Source: Phocoena phocoena (taxonomy: Eukaryota; Chordata; Mammalia; Artiodactyla; Phocoenidae). From it: a stretch of 64,000 bases of DNA. Positions 48,141 to 61,400 of the stretch are shown here, in pieces (the first letter of the stretch is position 1; every line of letters starts with the position of its first letter). A model generated the notes under the pieces. The model worked only from the letters and a program-made list of their open reading frames with translations, was not told the DNA's origin and did not search any database. Made by a program: the position numbers and the translations under genes. The stretch is from assembly GCF_963924675.1 (NCBI RefSeq), contig NC_089220.1:115150697-115214696 (forward strand), read 5' to 3'.

Positions 48141-50855
48141 TGTATTTATTCAGTTCAATTTGTGTCTTTATTTTATAAATGGATCCTTTAAAATCAGTTT
48201 CTACATCAGGGTTGTTGACTTGTAAGTATTTGTGTGGATTTTATTTAATATGAGTAGGGATCATGAGCATATCTGCTTTAATCCTGCCATTGGGATTAAT
48301 ATTTATGAATATTCGGGAAATGACAAATAGTTTTAGAATTAATTAGAGGCTCCTTATTATACCGGTATGGATAAAGGTATCTGAATTTGCATAAATATAT
48401 CAAGGAGATTCAAGATATTTGGGAGTTGTTTGAATGTGAAATAAACCTTTTGATTTCTGCTTCTAGAAGTTAAATAATATGAATCATAATATGGAACATG
48501 ATTCATAGATCAAAAGCAGCATCAAATAAATCATTGTTTCTGTCACAATAAACCCAGAAGGAGAATAGTATGTATTTGTCAATTCTTAAATTCATGTCAC
48601 AATGTCACAAAGCAATTTGATTATAAAGTATCTTTTTAATAGTACATAACAATCAGATTGTGCCATTTCAAACAGGTGATATGTTAAGCATAGAATCCTT
48701 GAGATTTATTGGGAAGACCATTTTTTACTGTTTCAGAAATTCATAGAATTTTAGAGTTACAAATTTTACCTATACAGTGATTGCTTTTACAGTCACCCTT
48801 AACTATTTTCCAGTGATAGGGAATTCTTTCTCACAAGACATCCATTCCATTCTACTGTTGAATAGAATTTTATGTTTAAAAAATTATTCCTTACTTTCAA
48901 CTAAAATCTGCCTCTATTTTCTAACGCTGTACTTTGAACCTTTAGAATCTATAAAAATCTTAAGATTCTTCACACTAACTCCCACGTGGGGGCATCCAGC
49001 AGAATGGGATAGGGCGATAGGTAGCAGAGCTACAGCTATTTCTTTATATGAGTCTCTTAAAAGCAGATGTTTATAAATCAGATTGTGACAGTACAAGAGG
49101 ATGCTGAGCCTAAATCACCACCATTATGTAGCATTACTCCTTTGCTTTAGCTTTCTTTAATTCAATATTATTATATTTTAAATTGGAAAATAACAATGAA
49201 TTGTATTAGTTTGAGAAGGGGGGAGAAATCTTTTTCTTATGCTTCTCACTAATGAGCTTTCATGAAATATGCCTAATCTGTTGAGAGATACCATTGGGAG
49301 CAACCAGTATACAGCCTTGAACTCATTATAACTGCCACATTTTTTTCAGTGGCTCCTTTATGTGACAGATTACTCTCAGGAGCAAATAATTTGCAGCTCT
49401 TTTCACATTGTGTCAGTGTTTTTATTTTTAATAAAGTGTTGTGATTAATAGTCTCGTATAATTGTCATTTCCCCAATTGAGTGTAAATGCTTCATTTGAA
49501 TGTTTTTAATCTGAAGGAACAGATTGTTTTTTTATTGGACTCTCGTTGTTTTTCTATGCTTTCAAGACTTTTTGATTGCTTTGTTTGAGGTATCTACAGT
49601 GGGGGAAAATGAACTTCTCTGTTAGAATTGTGGAGTAGGACCCAGTAGAGAAATTTTAAGGATGAACACTGAGATACTTGAACATTCATACATATATTTT
49701 TATGATAATTTCAGAACAGGACAAGGACATATGGCAACTTCGATTGACTTTCCAATGGCAGTTATAAAAATAGCTTATCTCTTTGGCCCAATGGTACTAT
49801 GGTGACATTACCTTATAGTTACTATCTGAAATGCCAGGGTGCTTTCACTGTCATTTTTTTTTTTTAATTTTTTTTGGAGGCCAGACTTAATGTATAAGGT
49901 AAGACAAGAGGTGGAAGAAAAAGAATTATTGAAAAATTGAGAAATTATGAACTGCATTTTTACAAGAATCCAGTACCTCATGCATCATTAGGACAGCTGT
50001 TTGTTGGTTTTGCTCTTGAAGTGGTGATACTTTTCATCCTAGTCACTCCTTCATCCACTCCCAGGAACCTGACTGGGATGAGAAGTATTTCCTGTAGCCA
50101 TAGAACAATTTTGCTTTTGTTCAGGAATCCAGAGTGCAGGTTGTGCTTCATTAGCACAACCATTGAGTATTTCATTAACCCTATCCTGGGCCAACTACTG
50201 TGCTTATGGTGTAATGGAGTTGGAATTGTGGAACGTTACATGAATTCAAAACTACTTACTAATAAGAAAGCTTGAAGACCTATCTTGTGAAATTGAGTGT
50301 TGAATACATGTAACTTTTATTTGATAAAGCAAAGAAGTTGGGTGAAACTTTTAACAATTAGAGAAAAATAATTTGAGATTAATTTGAAAGTTGAATAGCA
50401 TATGTTTACTTATATACACACAAACATTTTGGCTTTTTTTGGCTAATAAGAGAATTACTTAGATTAGAATGTTAGGGGAAACTGCCTAGCTTTGTGTAGT
50501 TAAAAGTTTTTATTTTCACATAAATAAGTCCTCTTTATAAATTCAGCTTCAAAAGTTTTCTTTATGATGTAAATGTATATTTTAAAGTCCTTCATATCCC
50601 CACAATTACATATTTTTGTACTTAAGTGTTTCCTTAGTTTTTATTCAGTCACTGAGCAAATATTTATTGAATGTGTAGTAGATATTAGTTCCTGCAAAGG
50701 AAACAAATGAATACAGCAATTAATGTAAAAATACATAAATGTTTCCTATAATGATCAGAGCTTAGAAATGCTTTTAATACAATGGGTTTTTTGAATTACA
50801 GTTCTTTGAAAGGGTATTGATATAATGGTATTGTTGTAATATTTTAAAAGTACTT
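48141..50855. other. Intron, repeat-poor
   Basis: About 2.7 kb of AT-rich sequence. No exon, RNA gene or clear transposon. A T-run at 49856-49872 is followed by ordinary sequence with no SINE body. Confidence 0.4.
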
Positions 50856-52190
50856 GGAAGTTATACTTTTCTGAGTATGCATTCCAGAGTAACCAATATT
50901 GGACTGGCCCTCCTCATGTAAACGACTAGAAAATTGGACAAAATAAATGAAATAAATGTTTCTAGACATTTGAAAATATGCAGGACCATAATCCTTAAGA
51001 GATGACCCCCAGCTTTCTTCCTGGAAGCACTTTCCAGACTGGAGTACAGGGTTGGGAGAAGGGAGCAGGCAGCTTAGCAATCTCAGTGAGCTAAGGAGAC
51101 AGAGAACAGAGTTTAGGGCTAGAAAGGTAGTGGAATTTGTGTGGCAGGCTGCTGGAGAGAAGAAAGATGTGCGAAGAAGCTCAAGAAAACTGTATAGGGT
51201 TCCCCTTGAGTCTTTTACTAAATACTAAGCTGCATGTAAACAGATCAAAACTCTCCACAGTCCAGACAAAGAACACCTACTAAGGAAAGAACAGCTACTG
51301 GAAAGCTGAAAAATTACTGGAGCATACACAGAGGTGAGAAATATTCACATTCTGTTCAACTAGAGTAGAGAGAGATCTCAAAACACACCAGGTATTCAGC
51401 AGATACTATAGAAAGGCTGCATTTTAAGAATAGGACTAATACAGCTCTAGGTTCAAGGCTACTGTAGAACCATCCTAACAGCTTAAAACACACCTTGAAA
51501 GGAACAAGTTGGGTTAACTGCCTGCCAGAACAAAGTTCAACACTCTACTTAAGAAAATGACAAAATTCAAACAGCTAACAGGTAGCATACACAATGTCTA
51601 GCATATAGTCAAAATTAGTGGACTGGCCAAAAAAAAAAAGGAAAAGGAAATGTGAACCACAATCTGGAGAAAAGTCAATCAGTAGAAAACAAACCCAGAA
51701 ATGGAAGACATGATGAAATTAGCAGACAAGGAATTTTAAAGCAGCTATTATAAATGTGTTCAAAGATATAAAGGAAAATATGAACATAGTGAGGGAACAA
51801 ATGGTAGTTCAGTAAAGAAATGGAAATGTAGGGCTTTCCTGGTGTCGCAGTGGTTGAGGGTCCACCTGCTGATGCAGGGGACATGGGTTTGTGCCCCGGA
51901 CCGGGAAGATCCCACATGCTGGGGAGTGGCTGGGCCCGTGAGCCATGGCTGCTGAGCCTGCGCATCCAGAGCCTGTGCTCCGCAACGGGAGAGGCCATGG
52001 CGGTGAGAGGCCCGCAAACCACACACACACACAAAAAAAGAAATGGAAATGTAAAAAAGAACTAAATGGGAATTCTAGTATGGAAAAATATGATATCTGA
52101 AATATCCCTTGGAGGAGCAAAGTTTGCCAGAATTAAGGAAAAGCAATGATGCTAACAAATATAAATTTCTCTTTTCAACTATCTTGTTGA
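50856..52190 (+). repeat. Old L1/HAL1 ORF1 and 5' region, sense, split by a SINE
   Basis: 'tttaaagcagctattataaa', 'aaggaaaatatgaacatagt' and, after the SINE, 'gaactaaatgggaattctag' are the ORF1 region of an old L1 or HAL1. The upstream part (51200-51700) fits its 5' portion. Frames are broken. Confidence 0.65.
51831..52036 (+). mobile_element. CHR-type SINE (short form), sense
   Basis: Head 'gggctttcctggtgtcgcag'. The tail is (CA)n then A-rich. A perfect 17-bp duplication 'aaagaaatggaaatgta' at 51814-51830 and 52037-52053. Confidence 0.96.
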
Positions 52191-52684
52191 ACTGCGCCTA
52201 AAGGTTCACGTAAGTTAATGTTAATATAATCGCTATTAACACAGCTCTACACAGAACATTCTTTTCATATAGCTCTGTACAAGCAGTATATAAATAATTT
52301 TAAATAATTACATAATTGCAGTATAGGATAGTGAAATAAACTCTTTTTAGTACCACATGTGAGAAATCATATGGCTTTTAGGTTACTGCTGGCTCTGTAG
52401 ATTTCATCAGTGTGATATGGATGCCAGGAAGCTTTCTTAATTTTTATTACAATAACAAAAATATATAGTATCTTTGTGTATGTTTTGGCAACTTCATTTT
52501 GAGAGTTTATAAAAAGGTTCTGGAGCCATATTATAAAGGAAACAGAAGAAAAAACTGGGAAAATTTGATCAAATAAGAGAACTACCCCCAAATACTTGCC
52601 AAAGTAGTCTTTGGAAATTCATTCATATTTGAAAGTATGGTATTTTAAAAAGTGTTGAAAGCTCTGTTTATATAAATGGGCCTT
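52191..52684. other. Intron, no feature recognised
   Basis: AT-rich; nothing specific. Confidence 0.35.
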
Positions 52685-53420
52685 TTTAAAAACTTTATTT
52701 TGAAGTAACTTTAGAATTACAAAAATGTTACAAAGATTGTGCAGAGTTCTTATAATATAGTCTTCACCAACTTCATCTAACGTTAACTTCTTATATAACT
52801 GTGATACTGTAACATCTTGTATAACTTTGATACTGTAAACAAAACTAAGAAAGACATCGGTTAACTATTAACCAAACTACAAAGTTTGTTCTGATTTCAC
52901 CAGTTTTTCCACTAATGCCCTTTTTCTGTTCCAAATCCACTTTTGGATTGCATATTGCATTTAGTTGTCACATCTCCTTAGTCTCCTTCAATCTGCAAAT
53001 GGTCTTCAGTCTTTCCTTGTCTGTCCTACCCTTGACAGTTTCAAAAAGTATTGGTCAGGTATTTTGTGTAATGTTCTCAGTTTGCATTTGTTTGGTGTTT
53101 TCTCATGATTACATTAAGGTATGGACTTTTTTGGGGACAAATACTACAGAATTGCTGTGCCCTTTTCAATACATCCAAATCAGGGGTACATGATATCAAT
53201 ATGTCTTATTATTTGGTAATGTCAACTTGATCATGTGGTTATGGTGGTTTCTGCTGGATTTCTCCATTGGGAAGTTGTTAGTTTTCTCTTTGTAATTAAT
53301 AAATACTTTAGGTGTTACACCTTGAGATTGTGTAAATATCCTGTTTTCTATTTGGGGGGTAAAGCTTTTGAACTGCTGAGCTTTATTATAGAATAATTGG
53401 GTAGCCAATTTTTTTGTAAC
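52685..53420 (-). repeat. Old L1-type UTR repeat (copy B)
   Basis: 'agtaactttagaattacaaa', 'ccactaatgccctttttctg', 'ggtattttgtgtaatgttct' and 'gaagttgttagttttctctt' parallel the copy at 40016-40600 and extend it. Confidence 0.55.
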
Positions 53421-53999
53421 TGTTGCTGGGACCTCACCGGATAGCAGTATTTCTGAGTCTTCTCTGCTTCTGCTCAGTTTATCCAGAGAGGGATGCTTCA
53501 GTCTTCTACCTAGTGATAGTAAGCCTACCTGGTTGCCAACCTACTGGAACCTGTTGAGGAGGGAGACAGACAGTTCCATGTTTTTAGTATGTGATCTTCA
53601 TCCCTCTGATGGTCTCCTCTGAGCCCACAGCCTCTCCGATTTAGTTTCTCCTGAGTGTAAACCTCCCATCTTCAGGGGTGAGTTGAAGGTTTAAAAGCTC
53701 TTAAGTCCTCTACCTCCACATCATCCCTGTCTCCTGAAGTGCTGCCAGTTCCTCAAGGTCGGTTGGTTTGAGTCTCCTCAGTGTGTCCCTCTGGAGGCAC
53801 TTACATTGACTTTGCTCTATTAATTAATTTACTTCTCTTCTCTCTCCCTTCTTTTTTCATATATTTTGGGTTGGGATTACAGATATCACTCAGTTTCGTC
53901 CAAAATGGAGTTTGTGTTCCTCTTTCTTGTCCTATTTGTTGTCTGAGGTATTTTAATAAAGTGGTGGACCCAGAAATGTATTTGACCCTTTGTCCTAAA
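53421..53999. other. Intron, no clear feature
   Basis: GC-richer than its surroundings, with 'ctcctcagtgtgtccctctg' and similar text. No family recognised. Confidence 0.35.
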
Positions 54000-54540
54000 A
54001 CTGAAGCCAAAATAACCTTCATCTCTCAGCTTTCACATTTACAAACCTTTGGCTTGACATTTTCACTTTTAGGAATTTGTCTTACAGAAATGTGTATACC
54101 TGTACACAAAGATACATATATAAGAAAATTTACAGAAACATTGCCCATAGTAGCCTCAGTTAATTAATTAAACAGCATAAATGTAAGCAACATAAAGAAA
54201 TGATGAATAAAATTGTGATGTATTTGTATTTTAGAATAATATGCAGCAGTTGAGAATATTCAGGTCTGTTTATATATACTAATGGGAAGCTCTTAAAGAC
54301 ACATTATATCATACAGCAGTTTGGAAAGCAACATGTTTGGTATAATTTCATTCTCATACTTATGTGTATGTATAAGTGTATCATGAAAAGGAAAATATTT
54401 GGAAGAACATGCACCAGACTTTTAACAGTGGTATTTTGGAGATGATGAAAAGTGAAACTTTGATTCTTATACTTTGTATATTTATGTAATGTATTAAATA
54501 ACTTTTATAACAAGCTTATTATCGCATTTTGATTTTTAAG
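54000..54540 (+). repeat. Old L1 3' UTR-region fragment
   Basis: 'aggaatttgtcttacagaaa', 'aaatgatgaataaaattgtg' and 'aataatatgcagcagttgag' are the sense 3' region of an old L1. Confidence 0.65.
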
Positions 54541-55948
54541 TAAAAACATATGAAATAGATTATCTACCAAAGCAGTTGAACAATGACTGGAGGTTTTCAG
54601 GCAGGGGCTCTTGTAAAGGATCTCTCTGCTAGGTACTAGCTCACGTATCATTTAGTTCAGGATTGCCCAAACTGGATTACTGTTTGGGGGAAAAGGGATT
54701 TCATGATCGAATAAGAATGAGAAATCCAGGTTAACAAACTGAACCAGTTTTTCTCCTACAAAATTGCTGTGAGTCTTCAACATGCTGATAAGCATGGCCA
54801 ATCTCCACAATCTTCCAAATACGATTGTTTCCGCAAAGAAATGCTCTGTGGAACCATACTTGTGATCACATCGCTGTTATGTTTAGAGCAATAAGCACCA
54901 TGTAAATCTGACTCAGTTCTGAACACTGAATTCTGAATAATGCTGCTGTGAATGTTCTTGGGGAATACAAAGTAATTCCTTTACACAAGGAAATGTGGGG
55001 GCAGCAAAAGAGACATTTTCCCCAAGATACTTTCTTAACTTCTGAAGGAGTTCAGAAGATTTTGAAAGAAGTTCTAAAACTAATCTGTCTTCAAAGAAAT
55101 ATTATGAAAAAGAAACAAATTTTTAAAACAAGTCTTGAGAATTTCAAAACAGTTTCAAAAGAAAACTTAAATGTGCCTGCTCACAGCTCCCTTGGCTGGT
55201 ATGAGTGGGTGTCAAATTAGGATAACTGGATCCACTTAACCGAGAGCAACGTGCCCAGCACAGAATTTAATGATCTCTACCTAGAAACTGTTTAAAGCAC
55301 ATAGATCTATTGGTTAAGCTCATAATTATAATCTACTAGAAGTGACACTTTGTCACAAATCTAATGTATCATTAAACTGGAGCCATCAACCACAGTGTAG
55401 CTGGATTTTGAAAGTGATTTCTCACTTTCAAATGAAAAGTGACAAATCCTTTTATTTTCAAATGAAAAATGAAGAGTAGCTCTGATGATTAATTCAAGTA
55501 ACAAAAAGCTAGATCAGGAGACACATAATCCTTCAGGATCTCACATAGATCACTTCAGTTAGTTCCACTTAAGAGCTGATTGAGATCATTAGGTATCAGT
55601 GAAAGTGCCAGTGTGAAGCTACTGCCAAGCGTTTGAGCAGCAAGTCAAAGCTAACAGCATTTTTGATGTTCAGATTTTCAATGTATAATACCGTTTCTCA
55701 AACAAATTTCCCAGTTGTCTTTGACTCGAGTCCGATTTACATGTTGTTCATCGCTCTAAACCTAGTAGTGGTGTGAACATAGGTACAGACCTGGAAAGTC
55801 CATTCTTGTTCAGTAACCAGGCAAACCTAGAGCACAGCATGTCCTGGAAATGAGACGAAAGCTGGATGGGACCAATCTGTAGAGGACCTTGAACACTGTG
55901 CTGAGGCGTTTGGACTTTATTCTGTAGGTAGTTTGGGGAAGTGATGTG
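54541..55948. other. Intron; unidentified open frame and old repeat before the composite insertion
   Basis: 54948-55220 is open for 90 codons on the + strand, with a coding-like look (residues such as QDTFLTSEGVQKILKEVLK) but no ATG at its start and stops on either side. It may be a processed-pseudogene scrap or chance. 55845-55948 ('gtttggactttattctgtag') is an old dispersed repeat that continues at 63350 once the composite insertion is removed. Confidence 0.35.
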
Positions 55949-55963
55949 ATCATCAGATCTTTT

Positions 55964-55977
55964 TCTTTTTTTTTTTT
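55964..55977 (-). other. Terminal poly(A) of the composite insertion
   Basis: A 14-bp T-run with one C on the + strand, abutting the left target duplication. On the minus strand AATAAA (55996-55991) precedes it by 13 bases, a normal cleavage/polyadenylation layout. Confidence 0.75.
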
Positions 55978-56900
55978 AGCATGTTTTATGTTTATTAAGC
56001 AAATATTATACAAGTGAAACATGAGCATATTGTCATAGAAAGAAATGAAACAATTAAGTACAGCAAAACCAAGAAATCCCCTTTTCCATATCTCTTGAAC
56101 TCTTCTTCTTAAAGATAACCACCGCCAAGAGTAGAGTGTTCAATGTTTTCCCCCACTGAGGCATTTACATATGTGTGTATTTATGTCTTCGGTGTCATAT
56201 GGGAAAATCTACCTGTGAGATAATATTATCCATGCTGCTCTGGAACTTCCTTTTTCACTTAAGCAAATGAGTTGATGGTAAATCCAGTGTTGACATGTGG
56301 ATCCTACCTCATCCAATTTTACAACTTCACCGTGTTCCTTGGGAAGGTAGCCTTTTAAATTACTTAACCACGTCTCTGTTGATGGACATTTAGGATGTTA
56401 GCAACTTTGCTGTTATCAACAACATGGAAATTGAACATCTCTGCATCTTTCAGCACAAGTGCAAGTATTTCTTTAGCATAAATTCCTGGAAGGATTTATC
56501 ATTTCTAGTTTGATAGAGGGTCGCAACTCACCTTCCTAAAAGTCAACACCAATATACTTTTCACATTACGCTTTTAGACTTTTTTTTTTTTCTTCTCATT
56601 CTTGAAAGTCTTTTCTATCATCAGTGTTTTTACTCTGGCAATTGGATGAGGCTACCCAGCAATATATCTCATGCTTTCACTGCTCCCCAGTAATTTCTAT
56701 TACTTATTGATCAGAAAAGTCAAAAGATAAAGCTTCCTCCTCAGTTTTCATCTCTCCAGACTTGGGACTATTACTAAAATTTCTCAGGTTTATGGCTCTT
56801 CACCAGAATGGTTTCTAGGAATTGAAACAGACATAGGAGCAGTCAAGTTTATCCCCAGCTCTGCTCAAATTGAATTAGGTCTCCTCTCTTTTTCTTTCCT

Positions 56901-56940
56901 GCCTCCCTCCCTCCCTCCCTTCCTTCCTTCCTTCTTTCCT
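56901..56940. repeat. (CCCT)n/(CCTT)n microsatellite
   Basis: A pyrimidine tetranucleotide run, about four CCCT then about four CCTT units. Confidence 0.9.
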
Positions 56941-57589
56941 GATACATTTTGTAATGGGAGAGAGGTAGCTTGTTTCTTAATTTTTACTCATTTCTTTAGG
57001 TATTGGCAAAGAGGTTTTCTGTGAAGAAATTTCAGTCTTAAGGCAGAAGTCGAGTTGATTCTTTTCTGTGAATGCAGTGGTCTTCTTGATCATCACTGAC
57101 AATATTAATTTTACTTACTGAAAAGTGTTTTTTGCTGGTTTTGTTTCTTTTTGCAATTTTACCTGTGGATATTGTTCCTTCTTTTAATGCAATTAAGTAT
57201 CGATCTTTCCTGGCGGTTCAAAGCAGGTTAACCAAATGTTATTACTGATGTTTGACTATTTTCTAACCTACAAAAACAGCGAATTCATATTTTGCAAGGC
57301 TTGTAAGACCCTCTTTTTCTCTGCCTGTGCTTTTCTGTGTAGTTTGGTCACCGATAGGGTTACCGGGTGGGGTGGACTGGCCCCTTGTGAACCAGAACCT
57401 CTGAGGGCTTCCCACTGCTGGGCCACACCGCAAGTAGTGTGGGGGGGAAGGGCAGAGGGAGGAGGTTGAGCACTGCTTCCCATTTCAGCACCCTGAGGAA
57501 TTACTCCTCCACTTTTTATACCCACCTGTTGACTGTGGCACTGGGACTACACGGGACCACGCTTATCTCTGCTACAGTGTCTCCTACAA

Positions 57590-57754
57590 CAAGGGTCCCC
57601 AACCCCTGGGCCGTGCAAGGGAAGCTTCATCTGCCACTCCCCATCACTCAAATTACCGCCTGAACCATTTCCTCCCAACCACCCGCCCCCCTTCCGTGGA
57701 AAAATCGTTTTCCACAAAACCAGTCCCTGCTGCCAAAAAGGTTGGGGACCGCTG
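57590..57754. mobile_element. Small hAT-type non-autonomous transposon
   Basis: Inverted ends 'caagggtccccaacc' and 'ggttggggaccgctg' with 8-bp flanks tcctacaa (57582-57589) and ccctacag (57755-57762), a slightly decayed hAT duplication. The 165-bp interior is 'ccatttcctcccaaccaccc' and 'aaaccagtccctgctgccaa', a known mammalian element type whose name I cannot fix. No transposase. Confidence 0.82.
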
Positions 57755-58159
57755 CCCTACAGCATGTTGAGTAGCACTTGGCTCCCTGGATCTATTCTTC
57801 TGTCTTGCTTTCATGCATTCTGCAACATTCCTGATCTACTTGTTACACTTTTTTCTTTATTTTCCTCCCCATAAGGTAATGAGCATGCTCACTTTACTAT
57901 ATTGATCTAAATTCTCATGAATGATTTTAAGGAATAATTACTGACTCAAGAAATGGTAGAAAATCTGAATATAACAACCATGATTTTTTTAAATTGTTGA
58001 TGAATATCCTTCCCCATTAGGGCTCCAGATCTGAATTGCTTTATGGATAATTTTTATATTACTCTCATATAAATTATTTATACTCTTGCAAAGCACGGAA
58101 AAAATAGAGAATTTCTCGTGTCCTTTTAGAAGCCAGCTTAATCATAATAAAAACAGCTG

Positions 58160-58400
58160 ACCAAAACTGAATACAATAAAAGTTTAGCCTCTTGAATGAA
58201 CATAGATATAAGCATCCCAAATAAAATCTTAGCAAAACACATACAGTGGCAAAATAAGATAATAACAACAATACATTACCAAGGAGGTGAATATGAGTAC
58301 ATTTCAACATTAACACAAATTGATGTAACATAAAATATTACATCACAGAGAAAAACTCAAAAAGAACAGGTATCTCAGTATCTATAAAAGGCCTTAAACA
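58160..58400 (+). repeat. Old L1 ORF2 scrap, sense
   Basis: Conceptual reading around stops, with pieces like ISKHPK-N-LAKHIQWQNK and FNINTN, parallels the reverse-transcriptase start of L1 ORF2. Very decayed and opposite in direction to the L1 beside it. Confidence 0.5.
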
Positions 58401-58444
58401 AAATCTCATTTATAATTAAAGTGTATTTTTTTTCTTTTTTTTTT

Positions 58445-61400
58445 AAACATCTTTATTGGAGTATAACTGCTTTACAATGGTGTGTTAGTTTCTGCTTTAC
58501 AACAAAGTGAATCAATTATACATATACATATATCCCCATATCTCTTCCCTCTTGCGTCTCCCTCCCTCCCACCCTCCCTATCCCACCCCTCTAGGTGGTC
58601 ACAAAGCACTGAACTGATCTCCCTGTGCTATGTGGCTGCTTCCCACTAGCTATCTATTTTACATTTGGTAGTGTATATATGTCCATGCCACTCTCTCACT
58701 TTGTCCCATCATACCCTTCCCCTTCCCCGTATCCTCAAGTCCATTCTCTAGTAGGTCTGCATGTTTATTCCTGCCTTGCCCCTAGGTTCTTCATGAACAT
58801 TTTTTTTTGTTGTTTTTTAGATTCCATATATATGTGTTAACGTACGGTGTTTGTTTTTCTCTTTCTGACAGCCTTCACTCTGTATGACAGACTCTAGGCC
58901 CATCCACCTCACTACAAATAACTCAATTTCATTTCTTTTTATGGCTGAGTAATATTCCATTGTATATATGTGCCACAGCTTCTATATCCATTCATCTGTC
59001 AGTGGACACTTAGGTTGCTTCCATGTCCTGGCTATTGTAAATAGAGCTGCAGTGAACATTTTGGTGCATGACTCTTTTTGAATTATGGTTTTCTCAGGGT
59101 ATATACCCAGTAGTGGGATTGCTAGGTCGTATGTTAGTTCTATTGTTAGTTTTTTAAGGAACCTGCATACTGTTCTGCATAGTGGCTGTATCAATTTACA
59201 TTCCCACCAACAGTGCAAGAGGGTTCGCTTTTCTCCACACCCTCTCCAGCATTTATTGTCTGTAGATTTTTTGATGATGGCCATTCTGACCAGTGTGAGA
59301 TGATATCTCGTTGTAGATTTGATTTCCATTACTCTAATGATTAATAATGTTGAGCATTCTTTCATGTGTTTGTTGGCAATCTGTATATCTTCTTTGGAGA
59401 AATGTCTATGTAGGTCTTCTGCCCATTTTTGGATTGGGTTGTTTGTTTTTTGATATTGAGCTGCATGAACTGCTTGTCAATTTTGGAAATTAATCATTGG
59501 TCAGTTGCTTCATTTGCAAATATTTTCTCCCATTCTGAGGGTTGTCTTTTCATCTTGTTTATGGTTTCCTTTGCTGTGCAACAGTTTTTAAGTTTCATTA
59601 GGTCCCATTTGTTTATTTTTGTTTTTATTTCTCTTTCTCTAGGAGATGGGTCAAAAAGGATCTTTCTGTGATTTATGTCATAGAGTGTTCTCCCTATGTT
59701 TTCCTCTAAGAGTTTGATAGTGTCTGGCCCTACATTTAGGTCTTTAATCCATTTGGAGTTTATTTTTGTGTATGGTGTTAGGGAGTGTTCTAATTTCATT
59801 CTTTTACATGTAGCTGCCCAGTTTTCCCAGCACCACTTATTGAAGAGGCTGTCTTTTCTCCACTGTATATTCTTGCCTCCTTTGTCAAAGATAAGGTGAC
59901 CATATGTGAGTGGGTTTATCTCTGGGCTTTCTATCCTGTTCCATTGATCTATATTTCTGTTTTTGTACCAGTACCATACTGTCTCGATTACTGTAGCTTT
60001 GTAGTATAGTCTGAAGTCAGGGAAGCTGATTCCTCCAGCTCCGTTTTTCCTTCTCAAGATTGCTTTGGCTATTTGGGGTCTTTTGTGTTTCCATACAGAT
60101 TGTGAAATTTTTTGTTCTAGTTCTGTGAAAAATGCCAGTGGTACTTTGATAGGGATTGCATTGAATCTGTAGATTGCTTTGGGTAGTATAGTATATTGCT
60201 TTGGGTAGTCATTTTCCCAATGTTGATTCTTCCAATCCAAGAACATGGCATATCTCTCCATCTATTTGTATCATCTTTAATTTCTTTCATCAGTGTCTTA
60301 TAATTATCTGCATACAGGTCTTTTGTCTCCTTAGGTAGGTTTATTCCTAGATATTTTATTCTTTTCGTTGCAGTGGTAAATAGGAGAGTTTTCTTAACTT
60401 CACTTTCAGATTTTTCATCATTAGTGTATAGGAATGCCAGAGATTTCTGTGCATTAATTTTATATCCTGCTACTTTACCAAATTCATTAATTAGCTCTAG
60501 TAGTTTTCTGGTAGCATCTTTAGGATTCTCTGTGTATAGTATAGTATCATGTCATCTGCAAACAGTAACAGCTTTACTTCTTCTTTTCCATTTGGATTCC
60601 TTTTATTTCTTTTCTTCTCTGATTGCTGTGGCTAAAACTTCCAAAACTATGTTGAATAATAATGCTGAGAGTGGGCTACCTTGTCTTGTTGCTGATCTTA
60701 GTGGAAATGGTCTCAGTTTTTCACCATTGAGAACGATGTTGCCTGTGGGTTTGTCATATATGGCCTTTATTATGTTGAGGTAAGTTCCCTCTGTGCCTAC
60801 TTTCTGGAGGGTTTTTATCATAAATGGGTGTTGAATTTTGTTGAAAGCTTTTTCTGCATCTATTGAGATGATCATATTGTTTTTCTCCTTCAGTTTGTTA
60901 ATATGGTGTATCACATTGATTGATTTGCATACATTGAAGAATCCTTGCATTCCTGGGATAAACCCCACTTGATCATGGTGTATGATCCTTTCAATGTGTT
61001 GTTGGATTCTGTTTGCTAGTATTTTGTTGAGGATTTTTGCATCTATGTTCATCAGTGATATTGGCCTGTAGTTTTCTTTCTTTGTGACATCTTTGTCTGG
61101 TTTTGGTATCAGGGTGATGGTGGCCTCCTAGAATGAGTTTGGGAGTGTTCCTCCCTCTGCTATGTTTTGGAAGAGTTTGAGAAGGATAGGTGTTAGCTCT
61201 TCTCTAAATGTTTGATAGAATTCACTTGTGAAGCCATCTGGTCCTGGACTTTTGTTTGTTGGAAGATTTTTAATCACAGTTTCAATTTCAGTGCTTGTGA
61301 TTGGTCTGTTTATATTTTCTGTTTCTTCCTGGTTCAGTCTCTGAAGGTTCTGTATTTCTAAGAATTTCTCCATTTCTTCCAGGTTGTCCATTTTATTGGC

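Larger units (their letters stand above)
55978..58425 (-). other. Candidate 3'-transduced segment downstream of the L1
   Basis: This 2448-bp part lies beyond the L1's own AATAAA (58452-58457) and poly(A) but inside the target duplication. It holds an old antisense L1 3' end (55978-56560), a CCCT/CCTT tract (56901-56940), a small hAT element (57590-57754) and an old sense L1 ORF2 scrap (58160-58400). A patchwork of old repeats is what flanking DNA of the source L1 would look like, if copied by read-through transcription. That reading is inference; the position inside the duplication is observed. Confidence 0.6.

Noticed and set aside
58426..58444. Taking this poly(T) as the left end of the U6-L1 insertion
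   Set aside because: No sequence next to it matches the right flank at 63335, whereas 55949-55963 matches perfectly for 15 bases.
59494..60261. Long minus-strand open frame (about 255 codons), and others at 62308-61526 and 61052-60603
   Set aside because: These are pieces of L1 ORF2 separated by frameshifts and stops, not host genes.
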